64,000 bases of DNA from the NCBI GenBank assembly GCA_029204225.1, contig CM055098.1:12761315-12825314 (forward strand), in the 5' to 3' direction. The translations under genes and the position numbers were made by a program. Source of the stretch: Diphasiastrum complanatum (taxonomy: Eukaryota; Streptophyta; Lycopodiopsida; Lycopodiales; Lycopodiaceae). Numbering within the stretch: position 1 is the stretch's first letter; each line of letters begins with the position of its first letter. Positions 1 through 10,139 of the stretch are shown in pieces. The notes beneath the pieces were generated by a model. It had not been told where the DNA came from and did no database searches. It saw only the letters and a program-made list of their open reading frames with translations.

Positions 1-2440
1 CCTAAATTCTTTAATCTTTATAATGTGCTCACAAGCACATATCATAATGTTTGCAATAATGATTCAATTGTGTAATATAGTGTTATATTTGAATTGCTTG
101 TGTATGTGACAAAGATATTCAAAGAAAAGGAAAGAGAACAAGTGCTGAAAGAGTGAACAAGCTTGCACTAAAGCTTCGAGCTCACCGGTGAGTGTGTACA
201 TGTTGTTTCAATTTTTTGATTGTTATAATACGTTATCTAACATACTAATAAAGTCAATTATAATTCTTCACTTTCATTTTGTTTGAAGCAAAAATGTCAT
301 ATTTTATCACGTACACTAGAAAATAGTTAATATAAAAGAATGAAATGTAGATAGTTAAAATTCCGAATCCTAGGAAGGTGTCTAGCCCTTACTTTTCTCC
401 CGTTAAAGGCAAGGTTCTAATCTTTCCTTGAATGGAAAAACCTATATGCCGCAGGGAGGGAATATTCTTCTCCTGTCATGTCCATATCATTTGGAGCTTG
501 GATGAGTGGTTCATGTTCTTCCAAAGCCTCAAAATTGGATGGTGGTTTACTAAAAATTGTTTCACACGTGTGTGGGGTGTACATCCTTTTTTTTATCAAT
601 GGTGCATTGTTGTGCTTCAATTTAATGTTCAATTTTCACACTTTACTACTTCTTTCGAACATTTACCGTCTTGTGTGTGGACTACATGGCTTTGCCAACA
701 TTTACAGTCTTGTGTGTGGCTAACTATAGGGCTTTGCCAATATATGCAGATCTGGGGCGTGAGTTGTAGATCTTGCCTGACAGAAAAGAGTTAAAACAAA
801 AAAAAACCACCAATGCAAGATGTCTATATGTGTATCATGAGGCCCATGAGAATTAGACCATGCTATCCTTAGTTTGTAGTTTTTTTTGCCTCTATGTTGA
901 CCACAACTGCACATTTTTTTTACTATTGACAAATGCATAACTTTTGAGGTGTTGCAAATTTTAGAAGCACACCATCTATTTGTTGTTCCTTAAATACCAT
1001 AATGCATTGGCTTAGTTATATTTGTTTAAGCTTTATGTCCACTACATTACATGAATTATTCATAGTATTCTTTAGTGTGTGTAAAGGTATATATGCTAGT
1101 ATGCTTCACATTGGTACCTATTTGCAAGTTCATCAAGTTCATGCCTACTACGTTGGTTAGTTATTTTGAGGATGGTTTACTTAAATGTTTATTGTCGAAA
1201 CCAAACAAAAAACTGTTGAAATCTGGAAAACAAATAGTCTTTTTTTTTTTTTTGCAAAAGTAACGATACTATTATATTTTGAGAAATGTACAATAACAAA
1301 AGTAAATGACAATTAAGGACGAGACAATAGTACGATACAAAAGTAGGAGTCATAGCACACCACGTCCAAATGTCTAAACAGTAGTAGAAAAATATACAAC
1401 AAGTCATAAACAGGCCATCGCTGAAAGGGAACATGAAGAACCATCAAAAACCTACCAGTTGCACGCTATACATATGAGCCATTAAATTGCAAGCCTGCAC
1501 ATGTGCCAGAAGGACAATAAGGAACGATCCACAAAAAGGTGGTGAACTATCAACCACAAATCTCTATGATAGTTGAAAAACAAGTGTTGAATTGACTCCT
1601 TGTCCAACTGGCAAAGTAGGCAAAGTCGATCAAAAAGGAAAGGCCACTTAGCCATAAGGAGAGGGAGTTAGTGAAGTAATGGTAAGCTAAATATCTATAT
1701 TTTTTTATGTGGCCAAGAAGGATTGGTTGACTTTGAAATCAAATTTTGAGAAAAAATGTAGATTGTATTCTTAATATATCCTAGTTGTCTTGCACACTAA
1801 TTTGATATGGTTAATTTGTTGGATCTAATGATTGGTTGACTTTGAAATCAAAGGCTCAAATGCTTGGCATTTTTTTTTCTACTCTTGTACTGCTGTTAGA
1901 GACCTTTGATTTATGCTCTTAAGCCAAAACTTGGAAGAACCACGTCAAGTGCCAAGAGCAATTTTGGCAGGGGGAGAAAGAACAGGAATTAAACCCACAT
2001 AGGCTCTTCCATCTGAGACGTGTCATCAATGGAGAAGGTGTCCGTATACTTTGTAACATACATTGGATCACCACGGTGGAGGTACGGGTCATTAGCAAGA
2101 ATGGTATTAACCTCTTGGGCACTGCCGAATTGAAAAGGAATAAACCTTTGCCCATAGCCTGGGAGCCAAGCACCCACTGACTTTTCCCAAAACGTTTGAC
2201 ACTCTCAACTTAGGGATGTTTATCCCTAAAGTAAGCAACAACAGAGTTACCAATGAGTGCAGCAAGATGAGAAATAAAAAGAAAAGGGTCAAGTTGAAAG
2301 GATCGGACCTTCACATCGTCTGTCATAGAAGATGGAGCAGATCAAAAAGCAAATCTACCGTTTGAGATCGCAGGAAAAACTTGGTGGCTAAGACCTCTTC
2401 TTTCAGCTCCCCATGCAATGGCTGTCTACTCGTCTACGAT
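1..2440. other. Non-coding flank, no gene recognised
   Basis: No reading frame here matches a family I recognise. A sequence like a splice donor (GTGAGT) lies at 188-193 after a purine-rich stretch, so the end of an upstream exon is possible but unproven. A short minus-strand frame at 1989-2177 reads as protein-like but is not recognised. The stretch is A/T-rich, as expected of intergenic plant DNA. Confidence 0.5.
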
Positions 2441-2448
2441 GTGGATAT

Positions 2449-2697
2449 TCAAATCATAGGTAGTTGCGTATGCAAATCATATGTGTAGGGACATGTTTTC
2501 ACAACAGGAGAGAATGTCTCTATATAATCAATGCCATATCTCTGTGAGAAATCCTTTGCAACTAGCCTAGCTTTGTATCTCAGTACATTGCTGTCTGGTC
2601 CATACTTGTGCTTGTAGACCCATTTACACTTGACAGTCTTTCTGTCAGCTAGTAGTGGCTCGAGAGTCCATACCTTGTTTTGCTTCATGGAGCCCAT
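2449..2697 (-). pseudogene. Ty1/copia reverse transcriptase fragment
   Basis: The minus strand encodes the start of a copia-type RT. The motif [10 protein letters not shown] is followed by [13 protein letters not shown] and then [10 protein letters not shown], which are the conserved first blocks of copia RT. Only about 80 residues remain of a domain normally near 240, and neither the YVDD catalytic block nor integrase is next to it. It is therefore a truncated relic, on the opposite strand from the copia tail at 6102-7020, so the two are not simply halves of one element. Confidence 0.8.
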
Positions 2698-2849
2698 GTG
2701 AAAGTTTTCATATCCTTAAGATCCCATCAAACTTGAAAGATCTTTGGTTAGAAAGAGAATACACTACCAATCTCACCAATGTAGAAAAATTAGCATCTAC
2801 ACACAAAATGAGATGCAAACACTAATAGAACTTGATCAAACTTAAATGA

Positions 2850-3050
2850 AATGATTATGTTGTTGTCCATACAAAACCAGCAAGCTATTGTCATTCACAT
2901 GTGTGAAACCAAAAATAGCACTTATGAATCATTCTACACATAAAATTGCATGCCATCACCAATATAGTGCACCAATGGATAGTAGAACCCAAGAGAACCA
3001 TGTATAGGCATGAAATGAGATAGAGAAGAGAGAAGATCACTCTCTCCATG
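2850..3050. repeat. Dispersed repeat, also at 55560-55800
   Basis: This stretch and 55560-55800 share several blocks in the same order: 'gttgttgtccataca', 'atagtgcaccaat', 'gaacccaagagaacc' and 'gcatgaaatgaga', with diverged spacers. In the second copy the same position carries a long (GA)n tract; here it is a short degenerate GA-rich stretch. This is a dispersed repeat of unknown class, perhaps part of an LTR. Confidence 0.6.
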
Positions 3051-3052
3051 AG

Positions 3053-5124
3053 TTACATCCATTTATAACAGGTCCAAAGCTGGTCAAAGAGGTCATCCAT
3101 GTGTGGAATAGGGTACTGATTACGAATAGTCAACTTATTTAAAGCACGGTAATCAATACAAAGGCGTTTGTTACCATCTTTCTTACTAACAAGGAGAACA
3201 GGGGCACCAAAAGGGCTGTGACTAGGAACAATGAGACCCTGATCTAACAAGGCAATAATATGGAGCTCAAGCTCATCGCGCTCAGATCCAGACATACGAT
3301 AAGGGAGACGGGAAGGAGGAGCAGAACCAGGATGCAAGTCAATATGATGGTTCACTTCACGTAATGGTGGTAGCGTCGTAGGTTCTGAAAAAGACAAAAG
3401 CATACTGATGTAATAAGTCAGAGATCACCTTTGCTGGAGTAGAAACTGGAGGAACTGGTACTGCCCGCTGAACACATAATAAGGCTGCACAATGAGCCTT
3501 CGACAGGCTGCGAATAAACTGCTTCCCAGTAATCAACTGGAAGTCTCCTTGAGAATCAATGCCAACAAGTGAGTGTGTAACTGCATCATGTACAAATGTC
3601 AATGTCTGTTGTGTCAAGTCCAGTGTAATGGCTCCAAGAGATGCAAACCAATCAGCACCAAGGATAAGATCATAACGCTCCATAGGAATAATGTAAAGAT
3701 CTGCCTATCCAGAAAAATCTCCAATGCGGTATGGTAAACGCTGAAACATCTAAGAACTAGGAAAAGAATGGGAATTGGCAATCTCAATTGTGAGAGGCTA
3801 TGAAGCAGGAATAGGTGAAGCACGGATCCGACTAGTGATAGTGCTGCCAGTATCAACTAAAGCAATATACTCACGACCTGTAATACGTACACGTAACCGA
3901 ATGGAGCGAGGACCAGGACGCCCTATCCAAGTAGCATAGGCAAGCTGAGCATGGCAAGTAGCAGGAAGTAAATCAATGGAAGGCTCAGAGGATAGGTCAA
4001 GCTCATCAGAAATATGAATGTAGATATCGGAATCATCTGGAGTAGTGCCCTCATGGTAAAAAACGGCAGTAGTAGTAGGGAGAGGCTGACGACAATCACG
4101 GGCAAAATGGTTAGGACTCTTACAATGAAAGCAAAGGCGCTTCTACTGAAGGTCAACGAACTCTGCATACGTGTAACGTCGGACAAAAGCAGGTCGAGGA
4201 GTTGGAGGATGAGGAGACGAAGGGACAATAGAGAGAGCTGGAACAGAAGGGGCAGGTGTAGGGGTGGACGTAGCGGGAAAAGATGAAGTAGAAGGACGGG
4301 GTCGGGAGAAGCGGGAAGGAAGGGTGTCAGAGTACTTATCCTGTAAAGTACTGGCAAGCAACATCGCCTCAACAAGTGTGAGAGGACGGAAGGAAGAAAC
4401 ATCATAACGTAAAGCACCACGAAGCCCATCAATGTAACGAGAAATAAGCTCAGTGGGCTGTAGATCTGTGAAAAGATAAGAAAGCTCCATAAACTGATCT
4501 ATATAAGAGACTACGGAATGTATCACGTTGGCGGTCGAGCCACTGAGGATCAATCATAGCATAACGGAGGTCATGGCGAAAAGTATGCCATACATGGAGC
4601 CCTTTCCGATCAGGATCAGCTCTATAAACTCGCCACCACGTGGCGGCGTGTCCATCTAAATGTAAAGCAGCCAACTGGATCTTCTGAGGATCAGTCTTAG
4701 GGTAGATATGAAAATATGTGTCAAGCTTAGCAAACCAATTATCTAATAAGTTCTCGTCAGAGGAATCGGAATAGGTAGCAAGCTGTACCCTATCACGAAA
4801 GTCTCGAGCAAAGTGTGGCTCAGGAAGTGGGGGACGTGAAAAGAAACCAGGGGGTGGGCTAGGTGGAATGAACGGTCCACCACCAGGCTAACTAGCAAGG
4901 GAAGATGGAAATCCAAATGGAGGGGGAGTCCCAAATGAAGGAAAAACAGGAGCTTTACCAGGACCATGAGGCTGTAAAGAATCAATTTGTGACTGCATAG
5001 TAGCAAAGCCCGTCATAACGGTATCGAAGCAAAGAACGAGGCCAGAAAGGGTCTCATCCATGAGACAAAATTGATCGGATAAGGTTTCTTGAGTAGTCTC
5101 ACTCGTGATAGGTGAATGTGCCAT
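3053..5124 (-). pseudogene. Gypsy gag-protease-RT polyprotein (broken)
   Basis: Gag starts at the ATG at 5124 (MAHSPITSE). It contains a retrotransposon gag core (LDGHAATWWRVYR, about 4670-4450) and a CCHC zinc knuckle (CFHCKSPNHFARDC) just after a TAG at 4143-4145. An aspartic protease core (ALVDTGST) follows near 3860. RT starts with [20 protein letters not shown] and includes [10 protein letters not shown] and [11 protein letters not shown], then breaks off before the catalytic YxDD. Five in-frame stops lie at 4888, 4143, 3798, 3750 and 3705, and every one is TAG. Frameshifts are needed near 4500 and near 3380. Plant gypsy elements normally carry about 1,500 codons, so roughly half is missing. 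Confidence 0.85.
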
Positions 5125-5676
5125 AATGATAGTGGAAGGAATAGACGAAAACTTGAGAGAGCGGACTCTTGTCGTCACCCCAAATTAGTCTATCAAAACA
5201 ACTATTATCACAACTAAGAAAGGACAACAACCAGCAAATGAAAAAAGTGAAAATGAAGGCTGTAAACGGAGACAAAAATGGACGAAAGTGACAAGTATGA
5301 AGCGGCTGGACAGCTTGCAAACAAAAGTGAGAGGGCTGAAAATGGGAGGAGGAACAGATGAAAGAGATGAGAGAATTGGGCGTTGGAGAGCCTGCAAACA
5401 AGCTGGAAATGGGTGATAGAGGGTTGGAACTTGGGCGCTGGAAATAATCTACCCAATTTTTTTTTCCAGCCGCCACATTTAGCGGAAGTACTTCCGCTAA
5501 CTATTTGCTAAAGCTCCGCCAAGGAAAATGCTTTGATAGGAGCTGGTCCTCCTCCAAACTGTGCTGAATGTTGCTGAAGCAAAGAGATGAAAGCCCTCAG
5601 CAAAGAGAGAAAAATCAGCAAGGAAAATGGGCACCCAATCAGAAAATCAGATATGAAATTCAACAATTAGGAAAGT

Positions 5677-5688
5677 GCTCTGATACCA
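5677..5688 (-). promoter_or_regulatory. Primer-binding site, initiator tRNA-Met type
   Basis: The minus strand reads TGGTATCAGAGC, complementary to the 3' end of plant initiator tRNA-Met. It is the standard minus-strand DNA primer site of many plant LTR retrotransposons. It fixes the LTR/internal boundary of the gypsy element just to its right. Confidence 0.9.
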
Positions 5689-5689
5689 A

Positions 5690-6090
5690 GTTACGAATAG
5701 AGCCACAGCTGATCTAGAGCTAAGCTATGAAAGTAGCACATAAGCAAGACTTAACCCTAGAAAGCAGGAAAGAGAGAGATTAAGGAGGCTAAAGAGAGAG
5801 ATCAATATCATCAACTGAATATTAAATGACACAGTTTTCCTACTTATAGCCAAGAGGAAGCCCTAAAAGGAAGCTTCCGGTGGCTAGGGCCCAACTGGGA
5901 GGGAAAATAGTGCGCCCTCCAAGAAGGCCCCCACTCTCCAGTAATATGTCCAAATGGCCTAATAATGAATAATAAGGCCAAAGGCCAACCATATAGTATA
6001 AGTGTCACTAATGAATAAAAAAGGAGGCCTACTTATGCATAAAGTAAAGTAAATGTAAATGGACGTGGCGAATGTAATAAGCCGAGTCCA
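5690..6090 (-). mobile_element. 5' LTR of the gypsy element
   Basis: This segment lies between the primer site and the copia sequence at about 6100. On the minus strand it holds a TATA-like motif (TATAAGTAGG, near 5850) followed by purine/pyrimidine-rich leader, as expected of an LTR promoter. The outer boundary near 6090 is approximate because no second LTR is present for comparison. Confidence 0.6.
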
Positions 6091-6101
6091 TAACTACTCT
6101 A

Positions 6102-7030
6102 ATGTTCGGTAATGACTTAGTGATGATAAAAGAAACCAAGGATCTTATAGGACGAGAATTCGAAATAATAGACCTTGGTGAGGCTAAGAAATTTCTAGGA
6201 ATAGAAATCGCTAGGAATAAAACAACAAGAACTATAAAACTTTCTCAAGATAGTTATGTCTGTAAAATTCTAGCAGACTATGCAATGTTAGAATGCAAAA
6301 GAAAGGAAACTCCAATGGCACTTGGAGTAAAACTCTCTAAAAAAGATTGTCCAAGGACTGAGCAGGAAGAATTCGAAATGAGCAATATACCTTTTCGAAA
6401 TATGATCGGAGCTCTAATGTAGCTGATTGTATGCACTTGACCAGATTTGGCCAATTTTCTAACAATCCAGTAAAGTACCATTGGGAGCTAGCTAAGAGAA
6501 TCTTACGATATCTCAAGCAGACCATGCATTTTGGCATTGTCTATTCCAAGCCAGATAAATCCACTCTGAAGGCATATAGCAACGCCACTTGGGCAAGCTC
6601 GAAGGATGACATCAAATCTATCACTGGCGGATGTTTCATGATATGTGGAGGGCCAGTACGCTGGGTTTGCAAAAAGCAGACTCTTATCGCACAATCCTCA
6701 TGCAAAGCAGAATATGTAGCTGCTTCAAAAAATGCAAACGAGATCGTGTGGCTGAGACCACTGTTGAATGAGCTAGGAGAGCAACAAGCAGAACCTACTG
6801 TCATGTATATGGATAATACCAGTGCAATCTCCATGACTCAAGACCCCGTCTTCCATTCCAGGACAAAGCACATTTTACTCAAATACCATCATATTAGAGA
6901 TCTTGTGCAAAAACAGAAAATTCAAATTGAGTATGTGAAGACCGCATAAATGATAGCAGATGTTCTGACCAAGCCCCTTGCAAAACAATTGTTCAAAAAA
7001 CACAGGACAACGATGGGAGTCGGCTAGAAG
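6102..7030 (+). pseudogene. Ty1/copia RT 3' part and RNase H
   Basis: The frame enters just after where the RT YVDD block would be and continues with FEIIDLGEAKKFLGIEI, typical of copia. The RNase H domain follows: AYSNATWASSKDD, SITGGCFMICGG, SCKAEYVAASK, YMDNTSAISM, then DVLTKPLAKQLFKKH. Damage includes a TAG at 6421 (where YL is usual), a TGA at about 6448 in the block usually read CTRPD, a 1-nt frameshift soon after, and a TAA at 6947 just before MIADVLTKP. The 5' part is gone, cut off by the neighbouring gypsy LTR. Confidence 0.85.
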
Positions 7031-7040
7031 AATTTTCAGT

Positions 7041-7430
7041 TCAAGAGGGAGTGTTGTAAAATGAAGTTCACTTTCGTTCATCCTTGGATACCTCCAAGTG
7101 GGACGAATCAGATCCCGCAAGTGCAACCCACAAGTACAATAAAATCAGACAACCATAACTAATCAGGTGCTAAAACGCGGCTATTAGTTTTACAAGAAAA
7201 GCTTAGAAGAAGATGTAAAGACAGAATATAAGTTTATGCAAACGTAGCATAGAGAATCAGAGAGAGAGTAGGAGAGAGTGAGATAGAAGAGAAGCTGATA
7301 CAACTATAGAATAGAAAATAGAAACTAGCATGCTGATAAGCGACAGACTGTAAGCTCTTATCCAAAAGAGATTTATAAAGCAATAGATCTTTCTATCAGT
7401 TTTTCTACTGTGTATGCATGAATGATAGTA
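7041..7430 (+). mobile_element. Polypurine tract and 3' LTR of copia element
   Basis: After the RNase H stop comes a purine tract (TCAAGAGGGAG, 7041-7051) directly followed by TGTTGTAAAATG, the classic copia PPT/LTR junction. The 3' limit of the LTR is not resolved; sequence to about 7430 lacks other features. A purine-rich GAGAGAGTAGGAGAGAGTGAG stretch lies inside. Confidence 0.6.
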
Positions 7431-7539
7431 TTGTTTACGTGTATACTGTTGTTATGATGAATGGATCATATTGACTTGGCAATCAAAAGTTAGCTGTAGA
7501 TTCGTAATGTGCAAAAACTTAGTGTGGAAAATTTTGTCG

Positions 7540-7790
7540 AGTTTTTCGCATTTTCGGCATTCTCTCTCTTCGACCTTTTCGCATATTTTCTACTACAGTT
7601 AAAACGTGCAAAGCTACACGTAGCTTCATGTATTTTGCATTTTTCGCTTTTTCGAAAAATGCAACAATTGCAAAAATGTGCTTAGATGCATAAAATACAC
7701 TAAGTTTCACATACTTCACATTTTTCGCATTTTTCGCTTTTTTGCAAAAAACGTGACAATTACCGAACAATGCATGCTTCTGCATCCTAA
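7540..7790. repeat. Imperfect repeats rich in TTTTTCGC motifs
   Basis: Blocks such as 'gcatttttcgctttttcgaaaaatg' and 'cacatttttcgcatttttcgctttttt' recur about every 100 bp together with 'aatgtgctt' and 'aaaatacac'. No protein match. Between here and 8800 I see nothing else. Confidence 0.5.
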
Positions 7791-8839
7791 ACATTGCTAG
7801 CTGCAGTTGAGGCAGAAACGATCAGTTTGCTTCAACCTTAACCACTTCACTCCCAAGCCAAGGCGAATGAATACAAGAGAGGAGAGGATCCTGACTTTTG
7901 GAATTAGAAAATACAATGAGGAGATGGGCAAGTTCGACTAGGATATATATTCTCCAAATGACCAAAGAATATTATCTCTAGGATCCCTCCATTCCTATCA
8001 AAAGCAATTGACGTCCTATTCTTGCATTATAGCAGTCAAACAACATGCAAGTGCTCCCCCTTTTGGCATTGCAAGGGTAGTATGCCCTTGGAGCGTATAG
8101 GCTCAAAGATGTAAATGGCCGTATGCCCAATAAATCTTTTTGAATGTGAGTGAATTTTGAAAATAGTCCAATAGAAAAGCAAGTCAATTACAAAAGTGCA
8201 GCCAATTTTTATGCTGGCTAATTTCTAGTGGTGCAAGCTTTATGGAACTTTGGATGTAGGCAGTGTCCTCAAATTCCATAAAATACTAGCACCAAGAATT
8301 TATGATCGTATGCAAAACAAATCTCAATCTCATTTTTGGAGCTTCACTTATAGAGCACATGTTGAAATTGTTTTGGATGAAAGTACGTAAAATTTTTGCC
8401 TAATTTTCACACAAGGTGGTGTTCTTTCTACTGGTCTAGAAAACATTGTTAAAAACATGTTTTCACAAAGGGTTTTGTGCTCTGGGAGCAATGTTAGGGA
8501 AAGCCGACAAAGTATAGGAATCGAATCAAAATCCTTTGCCAAAATTCGATTTCGTAAAAAACTTTGGAGTAAAGACATTATAAAAACGACAACATTTTTT
8601 GAAATGCAAAAAATTTCGTGTTTGTGGTTTTCATATGGAGTAAATTTGAGTATAGTGAAGTACGTAAATCCTTATAAAATTTTGGCTACATTTGCTTATT
8701 GAGTTATTAAAATAATTCATTAATATAAATTTTTTTATATTTTGCCGCCAAAAAATCTCAGTTACAAGATCTAGAAGGCAAATGTTTCATACAACTTTTA
8801 TAAAATGCAAGAAATTGGAAATAAACCCAAAAACGTATT

Positions 8840-8975
8840 ATGGAAGGAGCCGGGCAGAAGCCATTCTGCCCGGTAAGGATTTCCAAAAAAATTTGGGCGA
8901 GGCCCGGAGGGGCTAAGCCTAAATTTTTTTGGAAAGCCGAACCGGGCAGAATGGCCTTTGCCCGGCTCCTTCCAT
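8840..8975. repeat. Near-perfect 136-bp foldback
   Basis: The left arm (8840-8905) and the reverse complement of the right arm (8910-8975) agree at most positions over about 65 bp, with only a few bases of loop. The ends read ATGGAAGGAGCCGGGCA in both arms. Each arm also contains its own small palindrome (CCGGGCAGAA / TTCTGCCCGG). Flanking sequence is itself partly inverted or repeated: 'cgtaatggatacct' at about 8978 versus 'aggtatccattacg' near 9196, and 'aaatgcaagaaattgga' at both about 8803 and 9218. A foldback transposon or MITE is likely; no clear target duplication was found. Confidence 0.8.
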
Positions 8976-9299
8976 TGCGTAATGGATACCTGAAATTTTT
9001 TCAGAAGCACATTACGAAGCATAATAGGCAGGTTTGACTTTGACTGACCAACACAAATGTGCCATGTGGCAGTTGTACGGAATCCGTACGGACGGGCACA
9101 GACAGGCAGAAAAAAAAAAGCAGGATCTGCCTTTGAAAAAAATGCATGCATTTTCTACTTTTTAATTTATTTGAAAATGGGCATAATATGCCAGAGGTAT
9201 CCATTACGGTTTCAAAAAATGCAAGAAATTGGAAGGAAACCCAAAAAATAAGGTTTCCGAACACTCGTTTGGGAGAGCTACATGACTACATGTGCATGT

Positions 9300-9424
9300 G
9301 GGCGTTTTTTTGGGTTAGGGGGCCAAAAATGGCCGCCCTAAAAACATCACAAAACTCGCTTCTGCTTTTATCAGCCGTCGATTTTTCCTTGCTGCTGCAG
9401 CAGCCTGCTACTTCTTCCTCGAGT
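9300..9424 (+). promoter_or_regulatory. Candidate promoter and first non-coding exon of MCTS1
   Basis: A G/C-richer block with 'gcttctgcttttatcagccgtcg' and CAGCAG runs ends at a strong donor sequence (GAGT|GTAAGT at 9425). A second possible leader exon at 9655-9718 lies between 'cattttag' and 'AAG|GTACAT'. Such a pyrimidine-rich 5' leader would fit the MCTS1 gene whose ATG lies 7 kb downstream. This is inferred from splice-like signals only; there is no transcript evidence. Confidence 0.3.
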
Positions 9425-9957
9425 GTAAGTTGCGATCTTCCTGCTTCTATTTGAAAGAGAATTATCGCCTACAAGCCGTACCTCGAATGACTTTTGGCAA
9501 ACTAGTGATCAGATGGTTTCCAGCGTTCTAGAATCTTTCTAATTCTTCACACGAGGTACGTTGAAATTTGTTTTATTATGTTTTTGGCCCTCTAATCAGT
9601 CGGCTTCGCTGAAACAATGCTGTATTTACTGTGAATTCTCATTGGCATTTTAGGTGAGCTCGTCAATCCAGTGTAGTCACATTCGGAATGTTTCTAGCTC
9701 ATGATTGCGACTTGGCAAGGTACATATAACTGGTCGTTGATTGTTTTTAAATGTCTTAAAATTGCTCTTTATATCATCAGCCATTGCCCTAACTATTGTG
9801 CGTCTGGAGTCTTCATGTTTTACTGTGATTTCTACCTCCGGGACTCTTAATGTTTTTGTCCTTTACTTGTTGCAGGAATCCAGTTTGTGATTTTTGTTGC
9901 AGTAGTTGCTTGTTGCTTGTGTTGCTGTTAGGATTGCACTTTAGGGTTAGGGTGTTC

Positions 9958-9961
<4 letters not shown>

Positions 9962-10019
<58 letters not shown>

Positions 10020-10130
10020 TATTAACGTCTTTTCCATGCCAAAAGGCATATCAGACGAATAGGTACATATCAAGTGTGTGGAGCAGGTGGGAGCGTCGTA
10101 TACGTTTCCAAATCTGTAAAAAAAAAGCAT
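9962..10130 (-). mobile_element. LINE 3' end ending in (CT)n
   Basis: Read on the minus strand, a 5'-truncated LINE 3' UTR runs through a stem-loop (inner stem ATGCC/GGCAT at 10036-10049) to 'taataaag' and then about 55 bp of (CT)n (9962-10016). The same 3' UTR occurs at 17787, 18050 and at the end of the LINE at 25381-28436. Confidence 0.75.
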
Positions 10131-10139
10131 ATAATTAAA

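Larger units (their letters stand above)
3053..6090 (-). mobile_element. Ty3/gypsy LTR retrotransposon, 5' half
   Basis: Read on the minus strand the order is LTR (about 6090-5690), tRNA-Met primer site (5688-5677), untranslated leader, gag, zinc knuckle, protease, and the start of RT, where it stops at about 3053. RNase H, integrase and the 3' LTR are absent. The right edge abuts a plus-strand copia RT. The element is inactive: it has several stops, two frameshifts and a missing 3' half. Confidence 0.85.

Noticed and set aside
432-794. Plus-strand 120-codon open frame
   Set aside because: No domain and no plausible splice context; overlapping frames on both strands are equally open in this A/T-rich stretch.
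3053-5124. Endogenous plant pararetrovirus instead of gypsy
   Set aside because: A flanking LTR and a tRNA-Met primer site at the LTR edge, the gag layout and the absence of a movement protein all point to a Ty3/gypsy retrotransposon.
8457-8702. 81-codon plus-strand frame
   Set aside because: No homology and A/T-rich; opposite-strand frames are equally long.
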